From the NCBI RefSeq assembly GCF_949987515.2, contig NC_082700.1, forward strand, positions 35,799,380 through 35,863,379: DNA of 64,000 nucleotides, given 5' to 3'. Every line of letters starts with the position of its first letter. Positions within the stretch are counted from its first letter, which is position 1. The position numbers and the translations under genes were made by a program. This DNA comes from Delphinus delphis (taxonomy: Eukaryota > Chordata > Mammalia > Artiodactyla > Delphinidae). Below, piece by piece: positions 1 through 11,953 of this stretch. The notes beneath the pieces were generated by a model. The model had not been told where the DNA came from and did no database searches. It saw nothing but the letters and a program-made list of their open reading frames with translations.

Positions 1-1850
1 TTATTCATTCATCTGTCAATGGTCATTTAGGTTGCGTCCATATCTTGTCTATTGTAAAAAGTGCTGCAATGGAGCCTGGGGTGCATGTATCTTTTCAGAC
101 CACATTTTTCTCTGGATATATACCCAGGAGTGGGATTGTAGGATCATATGGTAGCTCTAGTTTTAGTTTTAAGGAACCTACATACTGTTCTCCACAGTGG
201 CTGTACCAATTTACATTCCCACCAACAGTGTAGGAGGGTTCCCTTCTCTCCACACCCTCCAAAAGCATTTATTGTTTCTATATTTTTTGATGATGGCCAT
301 TCTGACTGGTGTGATGTGATATCTCATTGTAATTTTGATTTGTATTTCTCAAATAACTAGTGATGTTGAATATCTTTTCATGTGTCTCTTGGCCATCTGT
401 ATGTTTCCTTTGGAGAAATGTCTATTTAGGTCTTCTGCCCATTTTTTGATTGGGATGTTTGTTTTTATGATATTAAGCCACATGAGCTGCTTGTAAATTT
501 TGGAGACTAATCAGTTGTTGTTTGCATCATTTGTGAATATTTCTTCTCATTCTATGGGTAGTCTTTTTGTTTTGTTTATGGTTTCCTTTGCTGTGTAAAA
601 GCTTTTAAGTTTAGTTAGGTCCCATCTTTTAATTTTTGTTTTTATTTCCATTACTATGGAAGACAGATCGAAAAAGATATTGCTGCAATTTATGCCAGAG
701 AGTGTTCTGCCTATCTTTTCCTCTAAGAGTTATAGTATCTGGTATTACATTTAGGTCTTTAATCCATTTTGAGTTTATTTTTGTGCGAGGTGTTAAAGAA
801 TGTTCTATTTTCATTTTTTTACATGTAGCTGTCCAGTTTCCCAGCACTATTTATGGAAGATACTGTCTCTTCTCCATTGTATTGCCTTGCTTCCTTTATC
901 CATAGGTGCATGGGTTTATTTCTGGGCTTTCTATCCTGTTCTATTGGTCTATATTTCTGTTTTAGTGCCACTACCATGCTGTCTTGATTACTGTAGCTTT
1001 GTAGTATAGTCCTAATTTGGGGAGCCTGATTCATTCAGTTCTGTTTTCTCTCTCAAGTTTGCTTTGGCTATTTGGGGGTTTGTTTCTCCATACAAATTTT
1101 AAGATCTTTTGCTCTAGTTCTGTGAAAAATGCCATTGGTAATTTGATAGGGATTACATTGAATCTGTAGATTGCCTTGGGCAGTACAATCATTTTGACAA
1201 TATTGATTCTTCCAATCCAAGAACATTGTATATCTTTCCATCTGTTTGTGTCACGTTCAGTTTCTTTCATCAGTGTTGTACAGTTTTTGGAGTACAGGTC
1301 TTTTGTCTCCTTGTTCCCAGGTATTTTATTCTTTTCGATTTGATGGTAAATGAGGTTGTTTCTTTAACTTCTTTCTGATCTTTCATTGTTAGTGTAGAGA
1401 TATGCAACAGATTTCTGTGTGTTAATTTTGTAACCTGCAACTTTACCAAATTCATTGATGAGCTCTAGTAGTTTTCTGGTAACATCTTTAGGATTTTCTA
1501 TGTATAGTATCATGTCATCTGCAAACAGTGACAGTTTTACTTCTTTTCCTATTTGGATTCCTTTTATTTCTTTCTCTTATCTGATTGCCATGACTAGGAC
1601 TTCCTTAACTTAGAAGAAATGTTTTCAATTTTTCACCATTGAGAATGATGTTTGCTGTGAGTTTGTCATATATGACCTTTATTATGTTGAGGTAAGTTCC
1701 CTCTATGCCCACATTCTGGAGAGTTTTCATATAAATGAAGGTTGGATTTTGTCAAAAGCTTTTTCTGCATCTATTGAGATAATCATATGGTTTTCATTCT
1801 TCAGTTTGTTAATGTGGTGTAATGTGGTGTATGTGGTATATCACATATCA
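1..1850 (-). mobile_element. L1 LINE, 3' half, minus strand, cut by window edge
   Basis: The plus strand reads as the reverse complement of an L1 ORF2. The left edge matches the C-terminal part of ORF2 (the 'gatggacatttaggttg'-type antisense block), and reading rightwards moves upstream through the linker into the reverse-transcriptase region. Minus-strand frames at 1270-1031 carry [20 protein letters not shown] and PKAIYRFN, and 1455-1270 and 847-629 carry further ORF2 pieces separated by stops and frameshifts. The element is 5'-truncated near 1835-1855, where the sequence degenerates into short 'atgtggtgt' and 'tatcacat' reiterations. Its 3' UTR and A tail lie left of the window. It is a dead copy; no target-site duplication can be tested here. 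Confidence 0.93.
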
Positions 1851-1855
1851 CATAT

Positions 1856-3257
1856 AGGCCTTTTATGGCAGAGTAGGTGACTTTTAGCAAAGATGAAATA
1901 ATAGAATGGGTAAAACACTGGTAGATATAATAAACTATCTTTTTATATGAATTTCTTAAATCTTACAACATAGTTGAAAAACACTTTCTGATGTGCTCAT
2001 TATATGCAGAGAATAGAAGACAATCACATTTAAAACATGAGAACAGTAAAAGGATATAAGTGGATGTAAGGTTTCAGTACTTCACTGAAAATGATAAAAT
2101 GCTAATACTAGTATCCTGTGATAAGTTACATATGTGTGCTGTAGAGAGCTGTTTAAGAACCCTTGCAATAAAGAGGTTTCTAAGAATACTACATGTTAGC
2201 TTCATTGAGATGTGTGTTATATCAGTGAATGAACCAAAATGATTAATTTTTGTCTACCCTATTTCATGCAATATGTCATTAGAACTCCTAAAAGATATGA
2301 TACAATAAACTATGGATGACATATATGTACTCTCACAGAGAGATCCCTTCTTACCAGATGGTCATGGCAAAACTAAATACAAAAAAGTGAACCACAAATT
2401 ATTAGGTTTATTTCACATTATCCACCATAAACCCTACCATGTTTTCAATCTGTGTTTTCAACCACATTTTTCCATCCAAGTCTACTATCCCTGAATCTAC
2501 AAATACATATTATAATCCTGGTGTACAAGTACTCAATTTGGTAATAGGCAAAACCACACATCTGTCATAGCCACTTTCTCTATGATCTCAGTAAACAATG
2601 CCACAGTTGCTCACCACCTGACACAACTATCCCATTTAACCTCCTACCACTGTTCAGTGCCCAGTATGGTCACTATGCTGTTACTTGCATCTATCCACAA
2701 TCATTTCTTGACAAAAAAATCACATTTAACCTCACTAACTGGATGCAGCTCCTGCCATAATAAATGGGGTTCAAAACCAGACTGATCTTCCAGAGCATTA
2801 TCATTTCTCAACTGCTCTTTGCCATTTCAACAATTCCTTAGGGACTCTTTGCCATTGAAGTTTTTGATGAGCATATCCTCTACTCCATACTCAGAAGAAT
2901 TTCATTGCACTTTGTGAAAAAAAGAAAAACTTGACTAATAAAGAATTATTCAATGTTTCTTTTTCCTGGATCAAAAACAGAGGAGGACGGGGGAGAGACA
3001 AGTGAAAATGAATATTTTATACTTCATAAATGATTTATAGGAAAAAGATTGTGACCTGTTTAAAATATGTGTTAAAAGTTCTCACTTTGCAATTTAGTAC
3101 TGCAAGTTTCGTATTTTCCCCTCCCTTCCTTCAGATGACAAGTGTTGACAATACTCTTGACAATATTCAAGAGTAAAACAAAGCCTGTGATTTTTGTACT
3201 TTCAAGAACTAAAGTGTGGTAGTTCTCAGCCCCTGGCTTGAGAGACTTTTCCTCCTT
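1856..3257. other. Unassigned AT-rich DNA
   Basis: No gene, RNA gene or repeat family recognised. Short open frames such as 2060-2242 and 2582-2785 show no domain, no splice context and no similarity I know, and are what AT-rich non-coding DNA gives by chance. Confidence 0.5.
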
Positions 3258-3270
3258 CTAACATGGTTCT
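3258..3270. repeat. Left target-site duplication of the SINE at 3271
   Basis: ctaacatggttct, identical to 3398-3410; the match extends one further T into the SINE tail. Confidence 0.9.
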
Positions 3271-3397
3271 TTTTTTTTCTTTGGCCATGCCACATGGCAT
3301 GCGGGATCCTAGCTACCTGATCAGGGACCAGGGATCGAACCTGTGCCCCCTGCAGTGGAAGCCTGGCGTCTTAACCACTGGTTTGCCAGGGAAGTCC
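3271..3397 (-). mobile_element. tRNA-derived SINE (CHR-1-like), minus strand
   Basis: A T-run at the left followed by 'tttggccatgccacatggc' and ending 'ccagggaagtcc' is the reverse complement of a cetartiodactyl tRNA-derived SINE head. The copy is about 127 bp and is flanked by perfect 13-bp target-site duplications, ctaacatggttct, at 3258-3270 and 3398-3410, which fix both ends. The tail is on the left, so the element is on the minus strand. It was mobilised in trans by L1. Confidence 0.92.
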
Positions 3398-3410
3398 CTA
3401 ACATGGTTCT
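3398..3410. repeat. Right target-site duplication of the SINE at 3271
   Basis: ctaacatggttct, identical to 3258-3270, directly after the SINE head ending 'gggaagtcc'. Confidence 0.9.
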
Positions 3411-4659
3411 TATTAAAGAAAAAAAATCTTGCTTTAAATTCTGAGTCTCTGGTATTTTTTACACCTCAGTAAAGACCAACAAACAATTTTTTAAGGATGA
3501 TTAAACCCACATGATAAATAAAAATTACATTTCTGTTAATAAAAGTTGAGCACACAAAGTATAGAAAATATTAGTGTAATTTGAGTATTAACTTCTTATA
3601 AGTATTAACTCACAAATTTCAAAACATAGGGTATTTTCTTTCCCATTTTCCTGGTAATTTTTTTGTGGGTGTTCTCGTGTGTGAATGCATGGCAAATCTC
3701 ATGCTTACCTTTATAATTGATAAACTTATAGGAAGCTTTTCAATACTTATCTCAATTGACCTATGTCTTCTGCATGATCACATTCCCTTAAATTTTTCTC
3801 CTCTGCTTATGGTTCACCTTAATATCTTCTGTCTTCAGATTCACATTGCCACTTCTAAATTGTACTTCATACTTCACTATCCTCTGTTCTTATCTTTTTT
3901 TCTCTTTATTCTTTCTTTTTTTTATTTTTAATTCTCCATGATATTTTTGTTTCTTTTCTTGCTTCTCTGACCGGTTTTCTCAGGCTGTATTGCTATCTTT
4001 CCTCTCTTCACTACCCTATTCTTGATCATACTCAATTTTCTGGCATGCATGCTATCCCCTTTTGGATATACACCATATATCCCCATTTTTGCTCAGGATT
4101 TATCTCCCTATAAAAAAAATCTAGTAAAACTACTTCATAGCTTAAATGTCCATAACTCCCCGGACTACTAGAACATACATGTTTCTTGAAACAGCAGGTC
4201 CCTCCCTTCTGGTGTGGTCTTTTTTTAAGTCATTCTCCTATATTTCATTACACGGAACAAATTGCATTTTTATAGAGACAACCACAGTATCATACATTAC
4301 TTGAAGGTTCTGTTCTAAAGTCCATATAAATAGCAAACATTGTATATAGACAAAAGTATATCTCAAAATTCCTTAAAATATCATGATGTTATGCCTACTA
4401 AAAGGTCTAAAGGTTGTTTTTTTATCCAGTGTAGAAACAGATTATTATAGGATTAATTGAAGATTTGCATTTAGAGATTGTTTTGTGTGAAAAGAAAGGT
4501 CTTGTATATATATAAATTTATGTAATCAAACACGATTCCACAGGAAGTTTGTTGAGCAAGGCTGTACATGTTAGACACTTAAGTGGACAGAAATAAGACT
4601 GTTTCCTTCTATTTCTAAAATTCAAGCTTTACAGCATAATACCTTTATAATATTGGTCA
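3411..4659. other. Unassigned DNA with a pyrimidine-rich tract
   Basis: No feature recognised. Around 3880-3960 the plus strand is strongly C/T rich, which explains the open frame at 3665-3931 (stop codons need purines). No gene call is justified. Confidence 0.5.
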
Positions 4660-4812
4660 CATTTTGTAACCTATCTGAGTTTCAGTTTCTTCACTGTTGA
4701 AAAGAGGATGATAATAGAGTTCACCTCACAAGGCATTGTGAGGAGTAAATGAATTATCAAAGGTAGAGTGTGTACAGTAAATTCTGGCATATAATAAATG
4801 CTCAATATGATT
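4660..4812 (+). mobile_element. MIR SINE remnant, plus strand
   Basis: The block 'gtttcagtttcttcact', followed by a 'gataata' run and ending 'ggcatataataaatgctc', follows the core and 3' half of the mammalian MIR element in order. It is an old, diverged copy without recognisable duplications. Confidence 0.8.
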
Positions 4813-6042
4813 AAGAAAATCTAAAAATAACAAATAAACAGAAACAACCTCTGGAATTCCTGTTTCCAGCGACCTGGAAAGCTCTTAATTTTTTAATACG
4901 GGGTAATATGTATATATTTTTTATTAAAAACAAAAGTTTTTCAGAGTAAAATGTCAGCCTAGTTCAAGATTTAATCTCATTCAGTTTAACAATTATTATT
5001 ATAGGACTGTTCCTATGTGTTTGTATAGATATGTAGAAATAGCAATGATTTTCTCCCTGTTTCCTCCCCCCTGTGGTATATCTAGGCACAAACAAATGCT
5101 TACAAATATTATCATATCAGAGGAAGGCTTTCCTGTCTGTATTCCCTTTCTTGATCTTTATTAGCCTCTGCTGGAATGTCTCATTCATCTGATTCTTTGG
5201 GTGTTGTACTCTGTCTTCTCATTATCCCTACTGATGCAATCCATCCAAGCTTCCGTGACAAAGGCAATACATAGTGATTGCTTCTGAGGACATAAGCAAC
5301 TCTTTGACTAACTTCTTTTCCACCTCAACTCCCTAACTCTGCAGATCCTCTGAGGTTCATTCAGGTCCTTTCCCAGTTTTGGGTTTACATCCTTTATTGT
5401 CTTCCATTAGACTTCTTACCCCAAGATGCAGTGATTCTGTGATTTTGGTAATTTGAAAGGATGCTTCTGGATCCCTTCAAAGATAATCTGGGCTTTCTAT
5501 TGTTTCAGTCCCCCCACACTCTGACTGGACCTATGGCTCCCTCATAAGACACCTGATAACATACAAGTGCTAGACACTTTTCCTCAGATCCTTTCAAAAG
5601 TCTTGCCTTAGACTAGAGAGAACTTTTAATTACTTATGGGGTAGTGGGACAATGACCTTCAGGAATATACACCATTCTGTCTAACATTGTAATTAAAATT
5701 TTGGAACTCTAATCCTCTAGCTCTGGCTCAATAACCCAAGTCTTTGAGAATTTAAAACAAGCCATTTCCTCTCCAAGTATCCACTACAAATAAAATTCTT
5801 CTAACACAGACTGTGATTGCCGTGAATCAAAAGATTTATCTGACATTTCTTTTTATGTATTTCTTGTAGATGTAATTAATGCTACTGACTCCATATCTGA
5901 AGGGTTATAAAATTTTTAAGAAAAAATTTAGTCAAGGAAAAAAAATCTTCAGTTTATCTTACACTCACACTATGAAAAGGAAATAACATCACTGACCACC
6001 TAAGAGAGTCTAAGATTTAAGTTTTAAGTTTTCTGCATTGTT

Positions 6043-6130
6043 TTTTTCTCTCTCTCTCCCTCTTTCCCTCCCTCTCTCTATCTGTCTCTGTGTCTTTCTC
6101 TCTGTCTCTCTTTACATGTCTGTTTGTCTC
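6043..6130. repeat. CT-rich imperfect microsatellite
   Basis: Interrupted tctc/tctgtc reiterations, almost purely C/T with scattered G, typical of a decayed (CT)n / (TCTG)n repeat. Confidence 0.85.
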
Positions 6131-7114
6131 TAATAGTCTTCTACTCCCCATGAGTTAACAAGGTGTGGTGCAACTGGACCACATACTATTTTATAATTCT
6201 TCACTTTGTTACATTTTTTCTTCAGTCTGTAATGTTCTCCCACGTCCATTCACCTGGAACATTTTCATTTATCTTTCCAGATGCAATAGCCACCAAAGCA
6301 CGATTTCTGATAGAGACCACATCGTAAATTATACCACACTAGGAATGCTGTCTATTGTTTCTGGAGCGAATGGCTGTTCCCAGCAATTCTTTCACTCAGG
6401 TAAGTATTTATGAATATAATGTTAAACTGAGCTACCATCCTCTTCTATGTGGCTGAGTTAGTTGTAATGTGCTTCACATTCCCTTTACCATAGCAACCAA
6501 AGTCACCAAATATCCTCTGACCATCCACACACTGCCTTGAATATCTTCTACCAAACCCAACTCCAGACTCCTCTCTAAGCCAAAATTTCCCAGTTTCTCT
6601 GTAAGTCTTGATCTGGAATCAGGTATTTTCATAATATTCAAACTCATTTCTAAGCATTTTTCTCTCCTCCTTGATCACAATTTATCTTGCATTTATTTAA
6701 ATAAGAACATTTTTTAAAACTTTCTATCATTACTTTTTGTATGTCTTCATTTCTTTTTATTTTACACAACCCTCCCCCATAAATTCAAGCCCAAAGTTTG
6801 GGATAGATTTTCTCATTTTTCCTCCACTTACATCTCCAAAATATTTCTCCATATTTTTCTGGAAAGGTAATAAACAAAACAAAATAACACAAAAAGAAGA
6901 GGAAGAAAGAAGAAACTCTATGCTTTTGAAGCTCATGTTGTAAGACACTATCAATTTCTCCTGCATCCATATTGAGATACCTTGCTTACTACCTGTCTTT
7001 TAGATTTTTTTTCCATTGTTACTCCTGTCACCATTCTGTACAAAGGCTGTATCCATGTGACTAATCCTTATTCAAACAATATTTATAGTGAAGCTCTAAT
7101 GAGCTACATTAGAG

Positions 7115-7164
7115 CTGAGACTCCAACAAGACATATCAACTGAGACTCCAACAAGACATATCAA
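7115..7164. repeat. Perfect 25-bp tandem duplication
   Basis: The 25-bp unit beginning ctgagactccaacaag occurs at 7115-7139 and again, without mismatch, at 7140-7164. The left unit abuts a 9-bp inverted repeat (agctctaat 7092-7100, attagagct 7108-7116). The perfect identity suggests a recent replication-slippage event. Confidence 0.9.
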
Positions 7165-7559
7165 ATGTCAAAGTGTTTCTGAGACAAATGAATATGGCAG
7201 ACTTTACCAAAGAAATTATTGGAACTATGGCTTATGATTTTTTGCACACTTCACACTTTGAAGGTGTTTAAAAAGAGTCAGAGTGTAGAGTAAGACAGGA
7301 TTCTGTGAAGAGGATAACTGGAGAAATCTTTAGTAAGGAACACCACCTCTTCCTCCTTCAAAGAAAACAGTTCTATCACTCTACTCAAATACTTAAGACA
7401 CGTCCCTATAACTTGTGTCCTGACCATCTCTTGGATAAACTAAACAATAAGAGATGGACTGTACAAGTTTTTCACAGAATTGATCTCTACCTCCTTCCTA
7501 AAATGTTTATCTTTCAGTTTCTATTAATTTCACTCATCTGTTAATATGCCTTCTTTAGT

Positions 7560-8740
7560 ATTTCTTCATAACATTTATTTTTAATCCTAACCTTTCCATT
7601 ATGCATCCCTTCAGGTTATGAAAACAGAAGTCTTCACTACTCTCATCTACTTCTTTTCCTAGATTATATCATCATTTACCATATCTGTAAATAATATACA
7701 TATCCAGACAACTTTCAAACTTAACTCTTCAATGTAGTCCTCTCCTGTAAAATCCCCATTTATATATTCTACTGCCCAGTCGACAGCTCTGATTTTATAC
7801 TTCAGAGTATCAAATTTTTAAATTAATATATATAAACACAATTGTCAATTCTTACTAGCCAACCCCAAAACTGTTTCCCTTCAGTTCTAGTAAAACCATC
7901 TAATATTTTAAACCAGATAGAGCAACCCATAATAACTCTTACTCTTTTATTTCAATCCATCATCAAGTTCAGCCAGTTCTACTCTTAGAATATTGTACTT
8001 GTTTACATCTCTCCCTCTCCACTGCCACCACCTCAGTCCAAGTTATCAATACTTATCTATGAACTACACTACATTAGTATCTTAATCCATATTTCTATTT
8101 CCACTTTTACCCACTTTCAAATTATTCTACACATAGTAGTCAGAATAATCTTAAAAAATTCTAAGTTCTATCATATCTCCCATCTGCTCAAATCTCTAAA
8201 ATAATAATAAAATTCATTCTCTTTACTATGGCCTACAAAGGCCCACTTTACTTGTCTGGTTATCCATCATGATGTCATAAGCTATCTCCTTTAATCACTT
8301 TATTTCAGACACACTGGTCTTTTGGTGGCTCTTGCATTATGCCGAGCTCTTCTATAACTCAGTAACTTTGTACCTATGCTTTCCTTATGCATGGATTGTC
8401 TTTCATTATTATTAAAAATGGCTGGATCCTTCCCTTATTTTTGATCTTAGATAAAATATCACCCCCAATGTGAGGCATTATCTTAGAATCCTATTACAAC
8501 GTATAATTAGTTTGTTTGTAATCTATTTCTTATTTATTATCCTCTTCACACTTCTTCTTTATCTACATATTTAATTATATTCCTTATAACAGCATTGCAA
8601 TAATTTAAATACCTACTCATCTGACTAAAACATTATTTCTAAATGTGGAAATGAAATATCATTATCTCCTTTATAAAGTCCAAGCACCCAGAAAGATGCA
8701 TGGTACTTAGTGGGTAAAGAATTTGTTGATCAAATCTTGG
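7560..8740 (+). mobile_element. L2 LINE remnant, plus strand
   Basis: Old L2 copy, followed in order: the C-terminal coding-region blocks (the 'ccaccacctcagtccaagt' block, the 'agtcagaataatctt' block, 'atggcctacaaaggccc', 'cacactggtct'), then a 3' end resembling 'ggtacttagtgggtaaagaatttgttga'. Divergence is high and no frame survives. The left limit is soft. Confidence 0.75.
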
Positions 8741-8792
8741 GAGATTGTTGCAAATAAAACGTCCTATAGAAAGTGCTGTTTAGAGTTTATTG

Positions 8793-8835
8793 TGTGTATG
8801 TAGGTGTGTGTGTGCTTGCATGCATGTGTGCAGCA
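8793..8835. repeat. GT-rich microsatellite, imperfect
   Basis: Alternating tgtgtg / gcatgc steps; decayed (TG)n. Confidence 0.7.
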
Positions 8836-9349
8836 TAGTAACAGAGTTGGAGGGAGAAGTGTGTTTCTGGGGGAACTCAGAAGGTCAAAATAATAGAGGA
8901 GTTTTAGAAAATTAGATATAAAGTCAATCTGTAATCATAAGCAACACAACAATGACAAGGTCACAACTAGCTAGTATGGTTTGATAAGAACCTGGTTTAG
9001 TAGTTTAGTAAAGATAAGAATAATGACACTTGAATGTTGTCTGGCTATTGGAATTCTATCTCTTTCCCTGCATCAGTGAATTGGCTGGTAATAAAATGCT
9101 TCTCCAGGATTACTGACTCTGTGGCCTTCATCTTCTAAATTTGGATTCTTTGTTCCTTTTCTTGAAATTCCTTATATAAGTTAAGATCAACTTATTTGGC
9201 TTAATAAATTGGACCTCTGTTATTGTCTTGACTCTATATTTTCCAATAATTATTAACGTTTCCTATAGTTAATTTTTTTCTCACCTTGACATTGCAGGAT
9301 TTCAGTGACCACACTTATTCCTACATCCTTGCCATTATTACAAGAATGT

Positions 9350-9395
9350 TTCCTTCCTTCCTCCCTTCCTTTCTTCCTTCCTTCTCTTCTTCAGT
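9350..9395. repeat. (TTCC)n microsatellite
   Basis: ttccttcc reiterations with ccct interruptions. Confidence 0.85.
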
Positions 9396-9409
9396 AAATT
9401 TAATATCTA

Positions 9410-10060
9410 CCATATTAGGAAATGTTACAAGATATAGCAATAAACACAATGGACAAAGTCCATGCATTCAAAATGCTAGATATAGAGGGAGAGTAACAGA
9501 CTATAAAAGTAAAAAGTAATGAGATCTGTCAATTTGTAATACATTCTAAAAGGAAAACAGAGTGACATGAATGGAAGCTTTTTAGATTGAATATTCAGAG
9601 GAGGGAATTATATTTAATCTGTTAACGTAACTTGAAAAAACTGCCAGCTATGCGAGGGTCTGGAAGGTTATACCAGATAGAGGGAGCTGGTGCTATGATG
9701 GCTTCTAGACATAAATGAACTTGTCATTTCAAGGGCCAGAAAAAACAGTGAATTGGAGCTTAGTAACTGAGGATAAGGTCAGTGAGTATCTAACATTCTT
9801 AAATTGGCAGGGAACGTAACATGAAGTGTGTTGTGGGCTAAGGCAAGAAGTCTGAAGCTTATTCCGAGTGTGAAAATCATTGCATAGTTCTGTTCATATG
9901 AAGGACATAATGAGATTCATTACTTTAAAGGAAACCTCTGCCTGATATAGGGAGACAACAAAATTGTGTCATATGGTGAGATCTGTGTGACAATCAGTAA
10001 CGTCTGACAGCATAAAGGGGCAGAGTAGCAGTAGAAAGTGGAAAGGATGAATCACTTCTT
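9410..10060 (-). mobile_element. L2 LINE remnant, minus strand
   Basis: The plus strand follows the reverse complement of an L2 3' region: the 'caatggacaaagtccatgc' block, then 'gtgacatgaatggaagc', then 'gtgtgttgtgggctaaggc' and 'gaagcttattccgagtgtg', in the expected order. It lies tail-to-tail with the plus-strand L2 at 7560-8740. Old, no reading frame. Confidence 0.7.
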
Positions 10061-10667
10061 AATTATAGAATTGATAAAATAGATATCTAGTTATAACTAA
10101 ACATAAAATCATTTCCCTGGTACTGCCAATGGGTTTTTTACTTTTTGTCTTTTGAGTCATTGGCATGACCATGACCTATTACTCACATCTCACACAAACA
10201 TCATTAAAATTGTGACTTTTTCTATCAGATCATTCTGCATCAATTGCAAAAAAGCATACAAACTTTTCTGAAATTATTCAAATTAGAGGAAGTAAGTTCT
10301 ATAAATGAAATCCATTTTCACTTTTTGCTCACTCTTATACAAATGTGTAATTCAGATATTTAAATTACTCTCTTTAAATGTCTCTGCAATATACCCATTG
10401 TCTTTTATACAACAAATGGTGTTTCCTTTTATATTTTGGGCAGATGTTCTCCACTCTCTTTATTTCTGTTATGCTGTTATGTGAAATATAGGTCTCATTT
10501 TGTTGCTTGTTGGTAGATATACATGAAAGCTTGACTTGGTAAGACCTCTCCAACTTAAGCAGGAGTCATTGACCTCTACAAAATAATTTTAATGAAATAC
10601 CTTCCTTATATTGACAATTGATTGTAATTATTCCTGTTAAAAACTTAATGATTACTCTCTTTTATAC
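10061..10667. other. Unassigned AT-rich DNA
   Basis: Nothing recognised. Confidence 0.5.
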
Positions 10668-10850
10668 CAGTGGTCAGTAAATTATGATCCTGTGAGCTGC
10701 TTTTATAAGTAAAGTCCTCATGAAACCCAGCCACACTCATTTGCTTACATATTGTCTATGATTGCTTTAGTGCTGCAGCAACAAAGTGGAGCAGTTGTAA
10801 CAGGGATATTATGGCTGCATAACAGAGACTATATATATTTTACGGTCTGT
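10668..10850. mobile_element. hAT-Charlie (MER1-like) non-autonomous DNA transposon, truncated
   Basis: Starts with a hAT-type terminus (cagtggtcagtaaatta), then contains 'cccagccacactcatttgct', 'tattgtctatgattgcttt' and a 'cagagactatat' block in the order seen in MER1/Charlie elements. The far terminal inverted repeat is missing or unrecognisable, so the copy is truncated. A fossil element with no coding capacity. Confidence 0.72.
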
Positions 10851-11837
10851 ATATTTCATGGTCATACATATTTTATGATTTTTAATCTACATTATAATTA
10901 TGCCTTATGTGTGTCTAGAATATTGGAATTTGCAAAGAATTTTAATAGCATGCATCATTTTTTCACCACAATTCTGTGAGTTAGGTATTATTATCTTCTT
11001 TCATATGAGCAGCTGAGAAGTTAACATGTCCAATATGCATACTTTAAAATTGTCAGAGCAAAAAAATTATATATAGATCTATGTATAAAATTTCTTTAAA
11101 TAAACAAAGAAACTGGGTGATTTGTTGCTGGACCATGCCATATCTAAATGGCCCAAATAAGTCTCTTCATAATATTTTAAAACTTTGATATAATATTAAA
11201 ATCCAACATTACTTTATTCCTGAGTATAAAGTTGTTAGTTCAGAAACAATTACATTAATCAAACATATTCTTGACTAGAGTTAAAGAAATAAAATTAATT
11301 TTAAATTGCCTGTTGTTTAAAGAAATAATGCTGATTAAGATGATGGTTTTTAATCTCCAATCAAGTTTCTTCAATTCTCAAATTCATAGTTTTAATTCAT
11401 CAGTAAAATTTTTATATATTGAAGAAAGTTGTTTATTTGTATATATGAAGATAAATGGATTTGTGATTAGGCCAATCATAAGTTGAAAGTTTTGTTTTCT
11501 ATATAGTTTGTACCAGTTTCAACTTTGATGAAAATGAATTGCAATGTGAAATAGTGATAAAAAATATATATACGTTAATTCTACTTTTCCTAACACAACA
11601 TAAAACCTAGATGATTCAATAACAAATATTCTTAAATGTTTGGGAAATTAAAATCAATGTTTAATGTTTTTCATTATGCTATTGGAATCCTTACTGAGAG
11701 TGACAATTTTCTTTTCCTTTTATCTATCACAGACTTCATACACAGACCTTAAAAAATAGAATTTTAGTAATTGAATGATTAAAGGAATAAAAGTAAACTG
11801 CCCTAAAATAGAAAAAGGTAACAATTGAGAAAGGAAT
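10851..11837. other. Unassigned AT-rich DNA left of the full-length L1
   Basis: No recognised feature. Open frames at 10752-10979 and 11271-11486 have no supporting features. Confidence 0.5.
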
Positions 11838-11851
11838 AAGAATGCGTTACA
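11838..11851. repeat. Left target-site duplication of the full-length L1
   Basis: aagaatgcgttaca, matching aagaatgagttaca at 19442-19455 with one mismatch. Confidence 0.93.
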
Positions 11852-11861
11852 GGGGACCTTG

Positions 11862-11871
11862 AAGATGGCGG
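11862..11871 (+). promoter_or_regulatory. YY1-like motif at L1 5' end
   Basis: AAGATGGCGG lies 11 bp into the element. YY1 sites at this position of mammalian L1s set accurate transcription starts at the element's first base. Presence is seen; binding is inferred. Confidence 0.65.
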
Positions 11872-11953
11872 AAGAGTAAGACGCGGAGATCACCTTCCTC
11901 CCCACAGATACACCAGAAATACATCTACACGTGGAACAACTCCTACAGAACAC

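Larger units (their letters stand above)
4813..7559. other. Unassigned intergenic DNA
   Basis: Apart from the C/T-rich repeat at 6043-6130 and a small tandem duplication at 7115-7164, nothing is recognised. Frames at 6165-6413, 6737-6943 and 7305-7544 are short and featureless. Confidence 0.5.
8741..9409. other. Unassigned DNA with two short simple repeats
   Basis: A GT-rich patch at 8793-8835 and a (TTCC)-type repeat at 9350-9395 are the only structured parts. No gene seen. Confidence 0.5.

Noticed and set aside
3665..3931. Possible small hydrophobic protein on the plus strand
   Set aside because: The hydrophobic character follows from a pyrimidine-rich strand (Phe, Leu and Ser codons); no other support.
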